This document shows, one piece after another, positions 9,566 to 18,860 of a stretch of 64,000 nucleotides of DNA. The stretch comes from Rhodospirillales bacterium (GTDB lineage Bacteria; Pseudomonadota; Alphaproteobacteria; Rhodospirillales; Shumkoniaceae), in contig JAHDSF010000017.1 of the NCBI GenBank assembly GCA_018432935.1, forward strand, positions 248,001 to 312,000. The letters are read 5' to 3'. The notes under the pieces are model-generated. The model saw only the letters and a list, made by a program, of their open reading frames with translations, was not told the origin of the DNA and searched no databases. Each line of letters begins with the position of its first letter. Within the stretch, counting starts at the first letter, position 1. The position numbers and the translations under genes were made by a program.

Positions 9566-10945
9566 ATGAGACTCCTCATCGTCGGCTCCCTCGCGGGCGA
9601 GATCGGCACGGCCAGCCGCATCGCCATGAGCCGCGGCGCCAAGGTTCTTCACGCCTCCGACATCCCGTCGGCGCTCCAGGCACTTCGGTCCGGCAAGGGC
9701 GCGGATCTGGTGATGATGGACGTCGTGCTCGACATCGCCCAGTTCATTACCGCCCTGCAGGACGAGCGGATCCACGTCCCGGTGGTCGCCTGCGGAACCG
9801 TCAACGACACCCGGGCCGCGGTGGCGGCGATCAAGGCCGGCGCCAAGGAATACGTCCCGCTGCCGCCGGACGCCGAGCTGATCGCCGCGGTGCTGACCGC
9901 CGTGGCCGAAGAAAGCCACGCCCTGGTGCACCGTGATCCGCGAATGAAACAGGTGATCGCGCTGGCCGAGCAGATCGCGCCCAGCGACGCCAGCGTGCTG
10001 GTCACCGGCCCGTCGGGCACCGGCAAGGAGCTGGTCGCCCGCTATCTTCACGCCAAGAGCCGGCGCGCCGACCGTCCGTTCATCGCCGTCAACTGCGCGG
10101 CGATCCCCGAGACGCTGCTTGAATCCGAGCTGTTCGGCCATGAGAAGGGCGCCTTCACCGGCGCCGTCGCCCGCCGCCTGGGCAAGTTCGAAGAAGCCAA
10201 CGGCGGCACCCTGCTGCTCGACGAGATCAGCGAGATGGACCAGCGGCTGCAGGCCAAGCTGCTGCGCGTCATCCAGGAGCGGGTGGTCGATCGTCTGGGC
10301 GGTTCGCAGCCGGTAAAGGTTGACGTCCGCATCGTCGCCACCAGCAACCGCAACCTGCGCGAGGAGGTGGCGAAAGGACGCTTCCGCGAAGACCTCTATT
10401 TCCGCCTCAACGTCGTCAGCCTAGCGATCCCGCCGTTGCGCGAGCGGCCGCAGGACGTCGCCGTGCTGGCCGCGCATTTCATCAAGAAGTACTCGGAGGC
10501 CAACGGCGTCGCCGTGCGTTCGCTGTCGCCCGACGCGCTGGCCAAACTGGAAGCCCACGATTGGCCCGGCAACGTCCGCGAACTGGAGAACACGATCCAT
10601 CGCGCCGTCCTGCTGTCGTACGGCGACACCATCGGCAGCGACGCCTTCGTCTTCGAATCGCCGCTTCGCGCCCAGGCCGCCGCAGCGTCTCCGAGCGCCG
10701 CGCGGCCGACGGCGGAAAGCGCCGTCGACAGCTCTGGTCAGCGCACCGGCATGGTCGGACGGACCGTGGCCGACGTCGAGCGCGCCCTTATCATCGACAC
10801 GCTCGAGCACTGCCTCGGCAACCGTACCCACGCCGCCAACATCCTGGGCATCTCGATCCGCACGCTGCGCAACAAGCTCCGCCTCTACTCGGACCAGGGT
10901 TTCTCGGTGCCGATGCCGGGCGAAGGTGAGCGCCCGGTGCCCTAG
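9566..10945 (+). CDS. flbD: Sigma-54 activator FlbD with degenerate receiver
   Basis: 459 residues. Residues 1-115 form a receiver-like domain that lacks the usual acidic pair (LIVGSLAGE where DD is expected) but keeps an Asp at 52, as in Caulobacter FlbD. The AAA+ domain (about 125-360) has Walker A GPSGTGKE, the sigma-54 contact motif GAFTGA, and Walker B LLLDEI. The C-terminal Fis-type helix-turn-helix is around GNRTHAANILGISIRTLRNK. FlbD drives late flagellar genes from sigma-54 promoters and represses fliF in Caulobacter, where it is controlled by FliX rather than by phosphorylation. The ATG follows GTGGAGGAACC. The placement after fliN/motA matches the family. Confidence 0.93.
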   Translation: MRLLIVGSLAGEIGTASRIAMSRGAKVLHASDIPSALQALRSGKGADLVMMDVVLDIAQFITALQDERIHVPVVACGTVNDTRAAVAAIKAGAKEYVPLPPDAELIAAVLTAVAEESHALVHRDPRMKQVIALAEQIAPSDASVLVTGPSGTGKELVARYLHAKSRRADRPFIAVNCAAIPETLLESELFGHEKGAFTGAVARRLGKFEEANGGTLLLDEISEMDQRLQAKLLRVIQERVVDRLGGSQPVKVDVRIVATSNRNLREEVAKGRFREDLYFRLNVVSLAIPPLRERPQDVAVLAAHFIKKYSEANGVAVRSLSPDALAKLEAHDWPGNVRELENTIHRAVLLSYGDTIGSDAFVFESPLRAQAAAASPSAARPTAESAVDSSGQRTGMVGRTVADVERALIIDTLEHCLGNRTHAANILGISIRTLRNKLRLYSDQGFSVPMPGEGERPVP

Positions 10946-10990
10946 GCCCGGGCGCGGGGGGAAATGATGTTCCGGGAAGGCGTCTAGGGC

Positions 10991-13111
10991 ATGGCGGAAG
11001 CGGCTCCAGGATCGGTCGCGAATGGGCTGGCGGCGTTGAACCCGCGCCAGCTGGGGGCGGCCATTGCGCGGCGCACCGACATCATGATGGCGCTGGCCGT
11101 CATCACGATCCTGGTCGTGCTGATCCTGCCGATGCCGACCTGGCTGCTCGACATCAGCCTGGCGTTCTCGCTTACTTTCTCCGTCCTGATCCTGATGACC
11201 GCCCTGTTCATCGAGCGGCCGCTGGATTTCAACGCGTTCCCCACCGTCCTCCTGCTGGCCACCATGATCCGGCTGGCCCTGAACCTCGCGTCGACGCGCC
11301 TGATCCTGGCGCGCGGCCACGAAGGGACCGATGCCGCCGGCAAGGTGATCGAGGCCTTCGGCGGCTTCATCATGCAGGAGAACTTCGTCATCGGCATTAT
11401 CGTGTTCTCGATCCTGGTGATCGTGAACTTCATCGTCATCACCAAGGGTTCCGGGCGCATTGCCGAGGTTTCCGCCCGCTTCACCCTGGACGCGATGCCG
11501 GGCAAGCAGATGGCGATCGATGCCGACCTGTCCTCCGGCCTCATCGACGAGGACGAGGCCCGCAAGCGGCGCAAGGCGCTGGAGGACGAAAGCACCTTCT
11601 TCGGAGCGATGGACGGCGCCTCGAAGTTTGTCCGCGGCGACGCCATCGCGGGCCTGCTGATCGTCTTCATCAACGTCGTCGCCGGCATGATCATCGGCAT
11701 CGCACAGCAGGATCTTTCGCTGGCCACGGCCGCCGACAACTACACCCGGCTGACCGTCGGCGACGGCTTGGTCACCCAGATCCCGGCACTCATCGTCTCC
11801 ACCGCCGCCGGCATGATCGTCACCAAGGCCGGCATCACCGGAGCCACCGAAAAGGCGCTGATCCTCCAGCTTGGCGGGCAGCCGCGCGCCCTGGGCCTGA
11901 CCGCGGCGCTGCTGGTCGCGATCGGGGTCATGCCGGGCGTGCCCATGCTGCCGTTCCTGATGCTTTCGGGGATCATGGGCGGCTGCGCCTACCTTATCAC
12001 CCGCGAGCATAAGCTGGCGCGGGCCGAGGAGCTGCGGCAGGCGGAACCCTCGGCGGCGACGACGCCGGTGGCCGAGGAGCCGATCTCGACCGCCCTCCGC
12101 ATCGACTACCTGCGTCTCGAGCTCGGCTACGGCTTGCTGGGCATGATCTCAAGCCCGCGCGACGGCCAGCGCCTGACGGATCAAATCAAGGCCCTGCGGC
12201 GGCAGATGGCGGGCGACATCGGCTTCGTCATGCCCAGCGTCCGCATCCAGGACAATATGCAGCTCTCGGCCAACACCTACGTCGTGCGGGTCAAGGAGAT
12301 CGAGGCCGGGCGCGGCGATCTGCGCCCCAACATGCTGCTGGTGATGGATCCTCGCGGCGAGGACATCGCGCTGCCCGGCGAGAAGACCAAGGAGCCGACC
12401 TTCGGCCTGCCGGCAATGTGGATCGACCACAGCCATCGCGAGGAGGCCCTGTTCCGCGGCTACACGGTGGTCGATCCGGCGACCGTGGTGACCACGCACC
12501 TGACCGAGATCATCAAGGACAATATGGCCGAGCTGCTGTCTCACGCGGAGACGCAGAAGCTGCTGGACGAGCTCGACAAGGACCACCAGAAGATGGTGGC
12601 CGACCTGATCCCGCAACACATCTCGATCGGCGGCGTGCAGCGGGTGCTGCAGAACCTGCTGTCCGAGCGCATCTCGATTCGCGACCTTCCGACCATTCTC
12701 GAGGGCATTTCGGAGGCCTGCGGCCACACCCGCAACGTGATGATGATCACCGAGCATGTGCGGGCTCGGCTGGCGCGCCAGATCAGCGACATGTACGCCA
12801 ACGACAACGGGGTCGTGCCGCTGGTGACGCTGTCGCCGGAGTGGGAGCAGTCGTTCGCCGAATCGCTGATCGGCAGCGGCGACGACCGCCAGCTTTCGAT
12901 GGCGCCCAGCCGGCTTCAGGAGTTCATCGGCGCGCTGCGCAGCACCTTCGAGCGGCAGGCGATGATGGGCGAGACCCCGGTTCTGCTGACCGGTCCCGCC
13001 ATCCGCCCGTTCGTACGGTCGGTGGTTGAGCGTTTCCGTCCGATGACGCCCGTGATATCTCAGAACGAAATCCATCCCAAGGCCCGCATCAAAACGGTGG
13101 GGCACATCTGA
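10991..13111 (+). CDS. flhA: Flagellar export gate protein FlhA
   Basis: 706 residues, normal for FlhA, the largest membrane protein of the flagellar type III export gate. Eight membrane helices fill about the first 330 residues. The FHIPEP signature region includes FTLDAMPGKQMAIDADLSSG. The cytoplasmic half has the family end blocks (LIPQHISIGGVQRVLQNLL and RPFVRSVVERFRP), which form the nonameric docking ring for chaperone-substrate complexes. The ATG at 10991 follows a GTCTAGGGC stretch 45 bases after flbD. The usual next gene, flhF, is missing; flhG starts 43 bases after the stop. Confidence 0.96.
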   Translation: MAEAAPGSVANGLAALNPRQLGAAIARRTDIMMALAVITILVVLILPMPTWLLDISLAFSLTFSVLILMTALFIERPLDFNAFPTVLLLATMIRLALNLASTRLILARGHEGTDAAGKVIEAFGGFIMQENFVIGIIVFSILVIVNFIVITKGSGRIAEVSARFTLDAMPGKQMAIDADLSSGLIDEDEARKRRKALEDESTFFGAMDGASKFVRGDAIAGLLIVFINVVAGMIIGIAQQDLSLATAADNYTRLTVGDGLVTQIPALIVSTAAGMIVTKAGITGATEKALILQLGGQPRALGLTAALLVAIGVMPGVPMLPFLMLSGIMGGCAYLITREHKLARAEELRQAEPSAATTPVAEEPISTALRIDYLRLELGYGLLGMISSPRDGQRLTDQIKALRRQMAGDIGFVMPSVRIQDNMQLSANTYVVRVKEIEAGRGDLRPNMLLVMDPRGEDIALPGEKTKEPTFGLPAMWIDHSHREEALFRGYTVVDPATVVTTHLTEIIKDNMAELLSHAETQKLLDELDKDHQKMVADLIPQHISIGGVQRVLQNLLSERISIRDLPTILEGISEACGHTRNVMMITEHVRARLARQISDMYANDNGVVPLVTLSPEWEQSFAESLIGSGDDRQLSMAPSRLQEFIGALRSTFERQAMMGETPVLLTGPAIRPFVRSVVERFRPMTPVISQNEIHPKARIKTVGHI

Positions 13112-13154
13112 TGGGACGGTCAAGCATGGCGACGAGTCCTGTAGGGTGGCGACA

Positions 13155-13946
13155 ATGAACGTAAAGACGTCGGTGTCCGCGCGCCCTGCATCCCGTCCCA
13201 AGGGCCGCAACGTTCTGGCCATAGCCTCCGGCAAGGGCGGCGTCGGCAAGACTTGGCTTGCGATCACGCTTTCGCATTCCCTGGCCCGCCTCGGCGTCAA
13301 GACGCTGCTGTTCGACGGCGACCTCGGGCTTGCCAACCTGGACATCCAGCTCGGTCTGATGCCCAAGCGCGACCTCTCCAGCGTGATCGCCGGCAATCTG
13401 ACCCTCAATCAGGCAGTCGACAGCTACGATGAAGGTGGCTTCGACATCATCGCCGGCCGTTCCGGATCGGGCAGCCTCGCCAACATCCCGGCCAGTCGGC
13501 TGCAAATCCTGTCCGACGACCTGGCGCTGCTGGCGCGCGCCTACGACAAGGTCATCATCGACCTCGGCGCCGGGCTGGAACGGACGGTGCGACAGCTCGC
13601 CCACAACGTAGGCACCGTGCTGGTCCTGGCCACCGACGAGCCGACCTCGCTTACCGATGCCTACGCCTTCATCAAGGTCACGGTCACCGAGAGGCCGCAG
13701 ACGGCGGTTCGCATCATCATCAACATGGCGCGCTCGCTGCGCGACGGCGAACGGACCTACAACACCCTTCTCAAGGCCTGCGAGGGCTTCCTCAAGATCT
13801 CCCCGCCGCTGCTCGGCATCATCCGCCGCGACGACAAGGTGCGCGAGGCGATCCGCTCGCAGTCTTCGATCCTGACCCGCTACCCCAACGCGGTCGCCGC
13901 GGGCGACGTGGAAGCCATCGCGCGCTCGCTGATCGGCGAGGGATGA
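13155..13946 (+). CDS. flhG: FlhG/FleN-like MinD-family ATPase
   Basis: 263 residues, a ParA/MinD-type ATPase that in other bacteria limits flagellar number. The deviant Walker A is GKGGVGKTW at residues 26-34; a Trp replaces the usual Asn/Ser after GKT. The switch region DGDLGLANLDIQLGL is typical of FleN/FlhG. The FlhF-stimulating motif DQAxxLR found at the N-terminus of many FlhG proteins is absent. The ATG at 13155 follows AGGG at a good distance; a GTG at 13146 would add three residues. The stop overlaps the next start (ATGA at 13943), so translation is coupled to the FliK-like gene downstream. Confidence 0.85.
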   Translation: MNVKTSVSARPASRPKGRNVLAIASGKGGVGKTWLAITLSHSLARLGVKTLLFDGDLGLANLDIQLGLMPKRDLSSVIAGNLTLNQAVDSYDEGGFDIIAGRSGSGSLANIPASRLQILSDDLALLARAYDKVIIDLGAGLERTVRQLAHNVGTVLVLATDEPTSLTDAYAFIKVTVTERPQTAVRIIINMARSLRDGERTYNTLLKACEGFLKISPPLLGIIRRDDKVREAIRSQSSILTRYPNAVAAGDVEAIARSLIGEG

Positions 13947-15577
13947 GCGCGGTCGCGCCTCCTCCGCCACCGCCGCCGACCGTCTCCGTGGCCGGCCAGG
14001 CGGCGCTTCCCGCGTTGATCCTCAAAGAGATTCCTCCCGCCCTCCTCCAGCAGCTCGCCGGAGGGAGCCGCCTCGAGGCCCTGGTGGCGACCGAGCTGGC
14101 CGGCGGCGCCGTCCGTCTCTTGCTTCCCGGCACGACGGTGGAGGCGCAGACGCCACTTCGATTGCCGGAAGGCGCAACCCTGACCCTGATGGTACCGTCG
14201 ACCGGGCCGCTCAACCGCCTGTTGGTGCTTGCGATCAACGGCCGCGCGCTTCCCGGCGCCACCCCGGCCCAGATGGCCGGGAGCACACTCCAGCCGGCCC
14301 TCGCGGGGGCCGTCGTGCCCCGGGGCGGCTCGGTCCTCCACAACCAGCCGGCAATGACCGGGGCGGCACCGCCGCAGGACGCGATGCCAACGATGCCCGC
14401 CGCGGCCATCCCCGGCAGGATCGCGGAAGGTGCCGTCGTCACCCTGACGCTGCTGCGCCCACCCGCCGCCGCCGCGCCCCACGGGAACGCCCCGGCGGCC
14501 GTGGTTCCGCAGCAACCCACCGCCCTGGTTCCGTCGCTTCCCGCCGGCACCACGGTCGCTGCCCGCGTGATGGCAGTCCAACTGCCCGGTCAGATCGCTT
14601 CAGGCCCGGCGATCCTCGGCACAACCCCGGCTCCGGCCCAGACGGCTACCTCGCCCGCTCCGCCCCCGTCTGCCGCGCCGACTGAGACGACGGCAGGCCC
14701 GGCCCCGACCACCGCAGGCGCGACCTTGCGGGCCGAGGTCGCGGCAACGGCCACCGGAGGCCATCCGGTGCTCCACACTCGCGCCGGCCCGATGGTTCTA
14801 GAACCGGCCGCCGTTCTGCCCAAGGGATCGATCCTCACGCTTGCCCTGCTGGCCGAGCCGGTCCTGCCCTCGCCGTCTCCGCTGTCCTCGCCGTTCGCCG
14901 GCCGCGCGGCGACGGCTGCCGCCCAGACCTGGCCGGCGCTGAACGAAGTGCTGGCCACTCTCGACGGCGCAGCCCCCGCCCTGTCGCGCGCCGTCGCGCA
15001 CGTCGTGCCCCGGCCCGACGGTGGGCTGATGGCGGGCGCCCTCCACTTCCTGTCGGCGGTGCGGGTCGGCGCCCTGTCGGCATGGATCGGCGAAGCGCCG
15101 GCCCGCGCTCTGGCCCGGCTGCGCCCCGATCTCGCCCAGCGGATCGACGACGACGCGGTGCAGCTCAGGCGCACCGGCCAGGACGCTGGACCGGACGGCT
15201 GGCGGGTGCTGGCCTTCCCGCTGCTGTCGGATCAGAAGGTCGAGCTCGTCCATCTCTACCTCCGCCGCCACGGCACCGAGGAGGACACCCCCGAGAGCGA
15301 GCCGGGGGACCGTTTCGTACTCGACGTCAGGCTCAGTGCCCTCGGCCGGGTCCAGCTCGACGGCCTCTATCGGCCGAAGCGCAAGCGTCTCGACCTCATT
15401 GTCCGGACCGAGCGCCCGTTCGCGCCCGAGGCCCGAGACGAAATCCGGCGGATCCTGCGTTCGGCCGGCGAGACGACGGGCCTGGAAGGCGCCGTCACCT
15501 TCCAGGCCAATCCGCGTACCTTCGTCGAGGCAGCCCCCGAAGCAGCCCCCGGACCGGCTCACGGCATCGTGGTGTAG
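13943..15577 (+). CDS. FliK-like protein with C-terminal Flg_hook-type domain
   Basis: 544 residues. The first ~300 are rich in Ala, Pro and Thr. They include a proline run at the start and alternate beta-like stretches (AGGAVRLLLPGTTVEAQTP) with disordered linkers. The last ~100 residues resemble the FliK C-terminal domain: VRLSALGRVQLDGLYRPKR, then LDLIVRTERPF and RRILRSAG. A second FliK-like protein at this position is common in alphaproteobacterial flagellar clusters, but its role is not established. The start overlaps the flhG stop, and the next gene begins two bases after its stop, so all three are one transcript. Function is inferred from domain and place only. Confidence 0.6.
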   Translation: MSAVAPPPPPPPTVSVAGQAALPALILKEIPPALLQQLAGGSRLEALVATELAGGAVRLLLPGTTVEAQTPLRLPEGATLTLMVPSTGPLNRLLVLAINGRALPGATPAQMAGSTLQPALAGAVVPRGGSVLHNQPAMTGAAPPQDAMPTMPAAAIPGRIAEGAVVTLTLLRPPAAAAPHGNAPAAVVPQQPTALVPSLPAGTTVAARVMAVQLPGQIASGPAILGTTPAPAQTATSPAPPPSAAPTETTAGPAPTTAGATLRAEVAATATGGHPVLHTRAGPMVLEPAAVLPKGSILTLALLAEPVLPSPSPLSSPFAGRAATAAAQTWPALNEVLATLDGAAPALSRAVAHVVPRPDGGLMAGALHFLSAVRVGALSAWIGEAPARALARLRPDLAQRIDDDAVQLRRTGQDAGPDGWRVLAFPLLSDQKVELVHLYLRRHGTEEDTPESEPGDRFVLDVRLSALGRVQLDGLYRPKRKRLDLIVRTERPFAPEARDEIRRILRSAGETTGLEGAVTFQANPRTFVEAAPEAAPGPAHGIVV

Positions 15578-15579
15578 CG

Positions 15580-15963
15580 ATGGATTTGCTGACGCGACGC
15601 GCCCTGCTCGAAACCGACGCCAACCCCCACCCGGGACTCGACTATCTCGTCGCGCTTTCGGGCATGCTGGTGGGATCCGGTTCGGCGAGCCTTCGGTTGC
15701 GTTATGTCCCGGATCGCCGGGTGCTGCGGAGCGAAAGCTTCCGGCGCTATCTCGACGCCCTGGGCGGCGAACCCTTCGGCAGCATCGAGACTCTCGCGGC
15801 AACCTTCCTCGATGACGCCAACAACGAGCTGGTGCCCCGCTGGGTCCAGGTGCTCGCCTCCGCCGAAGGCCAGGGCGCTCCGGCGCACGCGGTGCTGCTT
15901 GAGGACCGGCAGCCCGGCTGGGACAACGCCGCCCTGCTGGCGAGGCTCCGAGCCGAAGTCTGA
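15580..15963 (+). CDS. Small QueF-like T-fold protein of unknown role
   Basis: 127 residues; no function can be assigned. The arrangement ANPHPGLDYLVALSG, then LRLRYVPDRRVLRSESFRRY, then NNELVPRWVQV, resembles the T-fold of QueF reductases (there NPHPG.DY, RY.PD..., ...DPR..EV). The QueF catalytic Cys loop between the first two blocks is missing; here it reads GMLVGSGSAS. The gene is therefore probably a structural relative without nitrile reductase activity. The ATG at 15580 lies two bases after the FliK-like gene, so it belongs to the flagellar transcript. A conserved-looking end (LLEDRQPGWDN) may mark the family. It is convergent with gudD. Confidence 0.6.
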   Translation: MDLLTRRALLETDANPHPGLDYLVALSGMLVGSGSASLRLRYVPDRRVLRSESFRRYLDALGGEPFGSIETLAATFLDDANNELVPRWVQVLASAEGQGAPAHAVLLEDRQPGWDNAALLARLRAEV

Positions 15964-15992
15964 CCGGAACCGACGCACCAGGCGTTGTTCCG

Positions 15993-17318
15993 TCAGCGGT
16001 CCAGGCAGGGACGCTTGGGATCGAACGCCCAGCCCGGGATCAGGCAGCGCATCGCGATCGCGTCGTCGCGCCCGGCAAGGCCGCTGCCGCGGTAGAGTTC
16101 GTGGGCGGCCTCGACCTGCTCCATGTCGATCTCGATACCCAATCCCGGGGCCCGCGGCACGGCGATCTCGCCACGCACGATCTCGAACGGCGCCCGGGTC
16201 AGGCGCTGCCCGGTCTGCCAGATCCAGTGGGTATCGATCGCAGTGATGGCGCCCGGCGCCGCCGCCGCGACGTGGGTCATCATCGCCAGCGAGACGTCGA
16301 AGTGGTTGTTGCTGTGCGAGCCCCAGGTCAGGCCCAGGTCGTGGCACATCATCGCCACCCGTACCGCCCCCTGCATGGTCCAGAAATGACAGTCGGCCAG
16401 CGGGATGTCGACCGCTCCCAGTCTGATCGCATGCCCGAGTTGACGGAAATCGGTGGCGATCATATTGGTCGCCGTCGGAATGCCCGTCCGCTGCCGGAAC
16501 TCGGCCATGACCTCGCGGCCCGAGAAACCCGCCTCGGCGCCGCAGGGGTCCTCGGCATAGGCCAGCACGTTCCGCAGCGGCGACAGCCAGGCGACTGCAT
16601 CCTCGAGCGGCCAGCAGCCGTTGGGGTCGATGGTCAGGCGGGCCTTCGGGAACGCTTCGCCGAGAGCCGCCATGCATTCGCATTCCGCCGGCCCCGGAAG
16701 GACGCCACCCTTCAGCTTGAGATCCTCGACGCCGAACTCATCCACCACCGCGCGCGCCAGGCGCACGACCGCCTGGGGCGTCAGCGCTTCCTCGTGACGG
16801 AGCCGCTCCCATTCCGTCCGCGGCCGCTGCGGGATCTGGTAGGGAAGATCGGTCTTGCGCGGATCGCCTAGCAGAAACAGGTAGCCGAGGACCTTCACGC
16901 TGTCCCGCTGCTGCCCGTTGCCGAGCAGAGCGGCGGCTGGCACCTCCAGGAACTTGCCCATCAGGTCCAGCATCGCAGCCTCGAGGGCGGTGACGACGTG
17001 GATCATCACCCTGAGGTCATAGGTCTGGAGCCCGCGGCCGCCGACGTCCCGGCCCGCAAAGGTCTTGCGGACGGACTCGAGAACATTGTTCATCGCCGAG
17101 ATCGGCTGCCCGAGAACCAGGTCGCGCGCCTCCTCGAGGGTATAGCGGATGGCCTCGCCGCCCGGTGTCTCGCCGACGCCCCGCTGACCGTCGCTGTCCT
17201 CCAGGATGACGAGGTTGCGGACGAAGATCGGATGATGGCCGCCGCTCAGGTTCAAGAGGAAGCTGTCGTACCCGGCGACGGGAATGACCTTCATGTCCTT
17301 GATGACGGGAGTGGTCAT
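15993..17318 (-). CDS. gudD: Glucarate dehydratase
   Basis: 441 residues of the enolase superfamily, matching E. coli GudD (446) over its whole length. It removes water from D-glucarate (or L-idarate) to give 5-keto-4-deoxy-D-glucarate. Metal-ligand and catalytic landmarks are present: the KLKGG Lys, DPNG, EDPCGAE, TNMIAT, DxHWIW, and the SHSNNHFD His. Family blocks such as [17 protein letters not shown] and GETPGGE are intact. It is the last gene of a minus-strand unit after tctC-tctB-tctA, which suggests that the carrier imports glucarate or a close sugar diacid. The ATG at 17318 follows GGAGACAAGG. Identity is secure. Confidence 0.95.
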   Translation of the reverse strand: MTTPVIKDMKVIPVAGYDSFLLNLSGGHHPIFVRNLVILEDSDGQRGVGETPGGEAIRYTLEEARDLVLGQPISAMNNVLESVRKTFAGRDVGGRGLQTYDLRVMIHVVTALEAAMLDLMGKFLEVPAAALLGNGQQRDSVKVLGYLFLLGDPRKTDLPYQIPQRPRTEWERLRHEEALTPQAVVRLARAVVDEFGVEDLKLKGGVLPGPAECECMAALGEAFPKARLTIDPNGCWPLEDAVAWLSPLRNVLAYAEDPCGAEAGFSGREVMAEFRQRTGIPTATNMIATDFRQLGHAIRLGAVDIPLADCHFWTMQGAVRVAMMCHDLGLTWGSHSNNHFDVSLAMMTHVAAAAPGAITAIDTHWIWQTGQRLTRAPFEIVRGEIAVPRAPGLGIEIDMEQVEAAHELYRGSGLAGRDDAIAMRCLIPGWAFDPKRPCLDR

Positions 17319-17351
17319 GCTCGTGTCCTTGTCTCCTGCAGGCGCGGCCGG

Positions 17352-18845
17352 CTAGACGGACTTGCCGGCGCGCCATTTCTGGTAGAGCGGAATCGTAACC
17401 GAGATCAGCGCCAGTGCCAGGAAGAGCGCGCTGATCGGTCGTGTGAAGAAGACGGTCCAGTCGCCCTCGAACATGATCACGCCCTTGCGGAACTCGGCTT
17501 CCGCCATGGTGCCGAGGATCATGCCCAGCACGACCGGCGCCGTGCCGTAGCCGTACTTGTTCAGGAAGAAGCCGAGGACTCCGAACACCAGCAGCAGATA
17601 GACGTCGAACAGGTTCCCCGAGACGCCGAACGAGCCGATCACGCAGAACAGCAGGATGATCGGGATCAGGTAGCTTCTGGGCACCGCCAGCACCTTCACG
17701 AACACCCGGATGCCCACGAACTGGAACAGCATCATGAAGATGTTGGCGAGGAAGAAGGCGATGAAGATGCCGTGGACGATGCTCGCCTGCTCGGTGAACA
17801 GAAGGGGCCCCGGACGCAGGCCATGGATCATCAGGCCGCCCATCAGCACCGCCGCCGCCGCCTCGCCGGGAACGCCCAGGGTGATGGTCGGGATGATGGC
17901 GCCGCCGGTCATCGCGTTGTTCGACGTCTCGGAGGCGACCACGCCCTCGTCGTGGCCAGTGCCGAACTTCTCGGGCGTCTTCGAAAGGCGTCGCGCCTGA
18001 TCGTAGGCGAGGAACGAGGCGACGCTGCCGCCGGCGCCCGGAATGGCCCCCACCGTGGTGCCGACGAGACAGCCGACCAGCACCGTCTTCCAGCGCTTGA
18101 GCACGGCGCCGAACGGCAGCCCGACCGGGCCCACCCGCTGCTCGATCGTGGCGGCGTGCGAGCGCAGCACCTCCTCAGCGTCGGTCAGCACCTGGCCTAC
18201 CGCGAAGAGACCGATCAGGGCAGGCAGGAAGGCCACCCCCGAAAGCAGCGACATCTCGCCGAACGTGTAGCGCGGCGATCCGGTGGTCGGGTCCAGTCCG
18301 ACCAGCGACACGAACACGCCGATCAGCCCGGCGATGATTCCCTTGGCGAGAGACTTTCCCGATACCGAGGCGATGATGGTCAGCCCGAAGACGGCGAGCG
18401 AGAAATACTCCGCGGCCCCGAATTCCAGCGCCAGCTCTGCGATCGGCGGCGCGGCGAGGCTGAGCACGACGGAGCTGAAGAGGCCGCCGATGAACGAGGC
18501 CGCGATGGCCAGGCCAAGCGCCCGGCCGGCCTCGCCTTTCTTGGCCATCGGATAAGCGTCCAGGCAGGTGGCCACCGAGGCCGGCGTGCCCGGGATGTTC
18601 AACAGGGTCGCCGCGATGGAGCCGCCGGAGATGGCGCCGCAATAGGTGCCCAGCAGCATGCCGAATCCCATCACGGGCGGCATGTCGTAGGTCAGTGGCA
18701 GCAGCACCGCGATGCCCATCGCAGCGGTGAGGCCCGGCAGGGCCCCGAAGATGATGCCGAGAACCGTGCCGGCGGCGATGGCCGCGACCACCTTGACCTG
18801 GAAGACCAGCCCCAGGGCGTCGGCGTAATGGGCGAAGTCGATCAT
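17352..18845 (-). CDS. tctA: Tripartite tricarboxylate transporter, large membrane subunit TctA
   Basis: 497 residues with about 11-12 membrane helices. Family signatures are present near the N-terminus (GALPGLTAAMGIAVLLPLTY, GGSIAATLLNIPGTPASV). A second such block is around residue 260 (GAIPGAGGSVASFLAYDQA). TctA-type proteins form the channel of TTT uptake systems, driven by an ion gradient and fed by a periplasmic TctC protein. Linkage to gudD suggests glucarate or galactarate as substrate; that is inference. It lies 15 bases after tctB and 33 bases before gudD. Confidence 0.93.
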   Translation of the reverse strand: MIDFAHYADALGLVFQVKVVAAIAAGTVLGIIFGALPGLTAAMGIAVLLPLTYDMPPVMGFGMLLGTYCGAISGGSIAATLLNIPGTPASVATCLDAYPMAKKGEAGRALGLAIAASFIGGLFSSVVLSLAAPPIAELALEFGAAEYFSLAVFGLTIIASVSGKSLAKGIIAGLIGVFVSLVGLDPTTGSPRYTFGEMSLLSGVAFLPALIGLFAVGQVLTDAEEVLRSHAATIEQRVGPVGLPFGAVLKRWKTVLVGCLVGTTVGAIPGAGGSVASFLAYDQARRLSKTPEKFGTGHDEGVVASETSNNAMTGGAIIPTITLGVPGEAAAAVLMGGLMIHGLRPGPLLFTEQASIVHGIFIAFFLANIFMMLFQFVGIRVFVKVLAVPRSYLIPIILLFCVIGSFGVSGNLFDVYLLLVFGVLGFFLNKYGYGTAPVVLGMILGTMAEAEFRKGVIMFEGDWTVFFTRPISALFLALALISVTIPLYQKWRAGKSV

Positions 18846-18860
18846 TCCTCGCTCCCCTGG

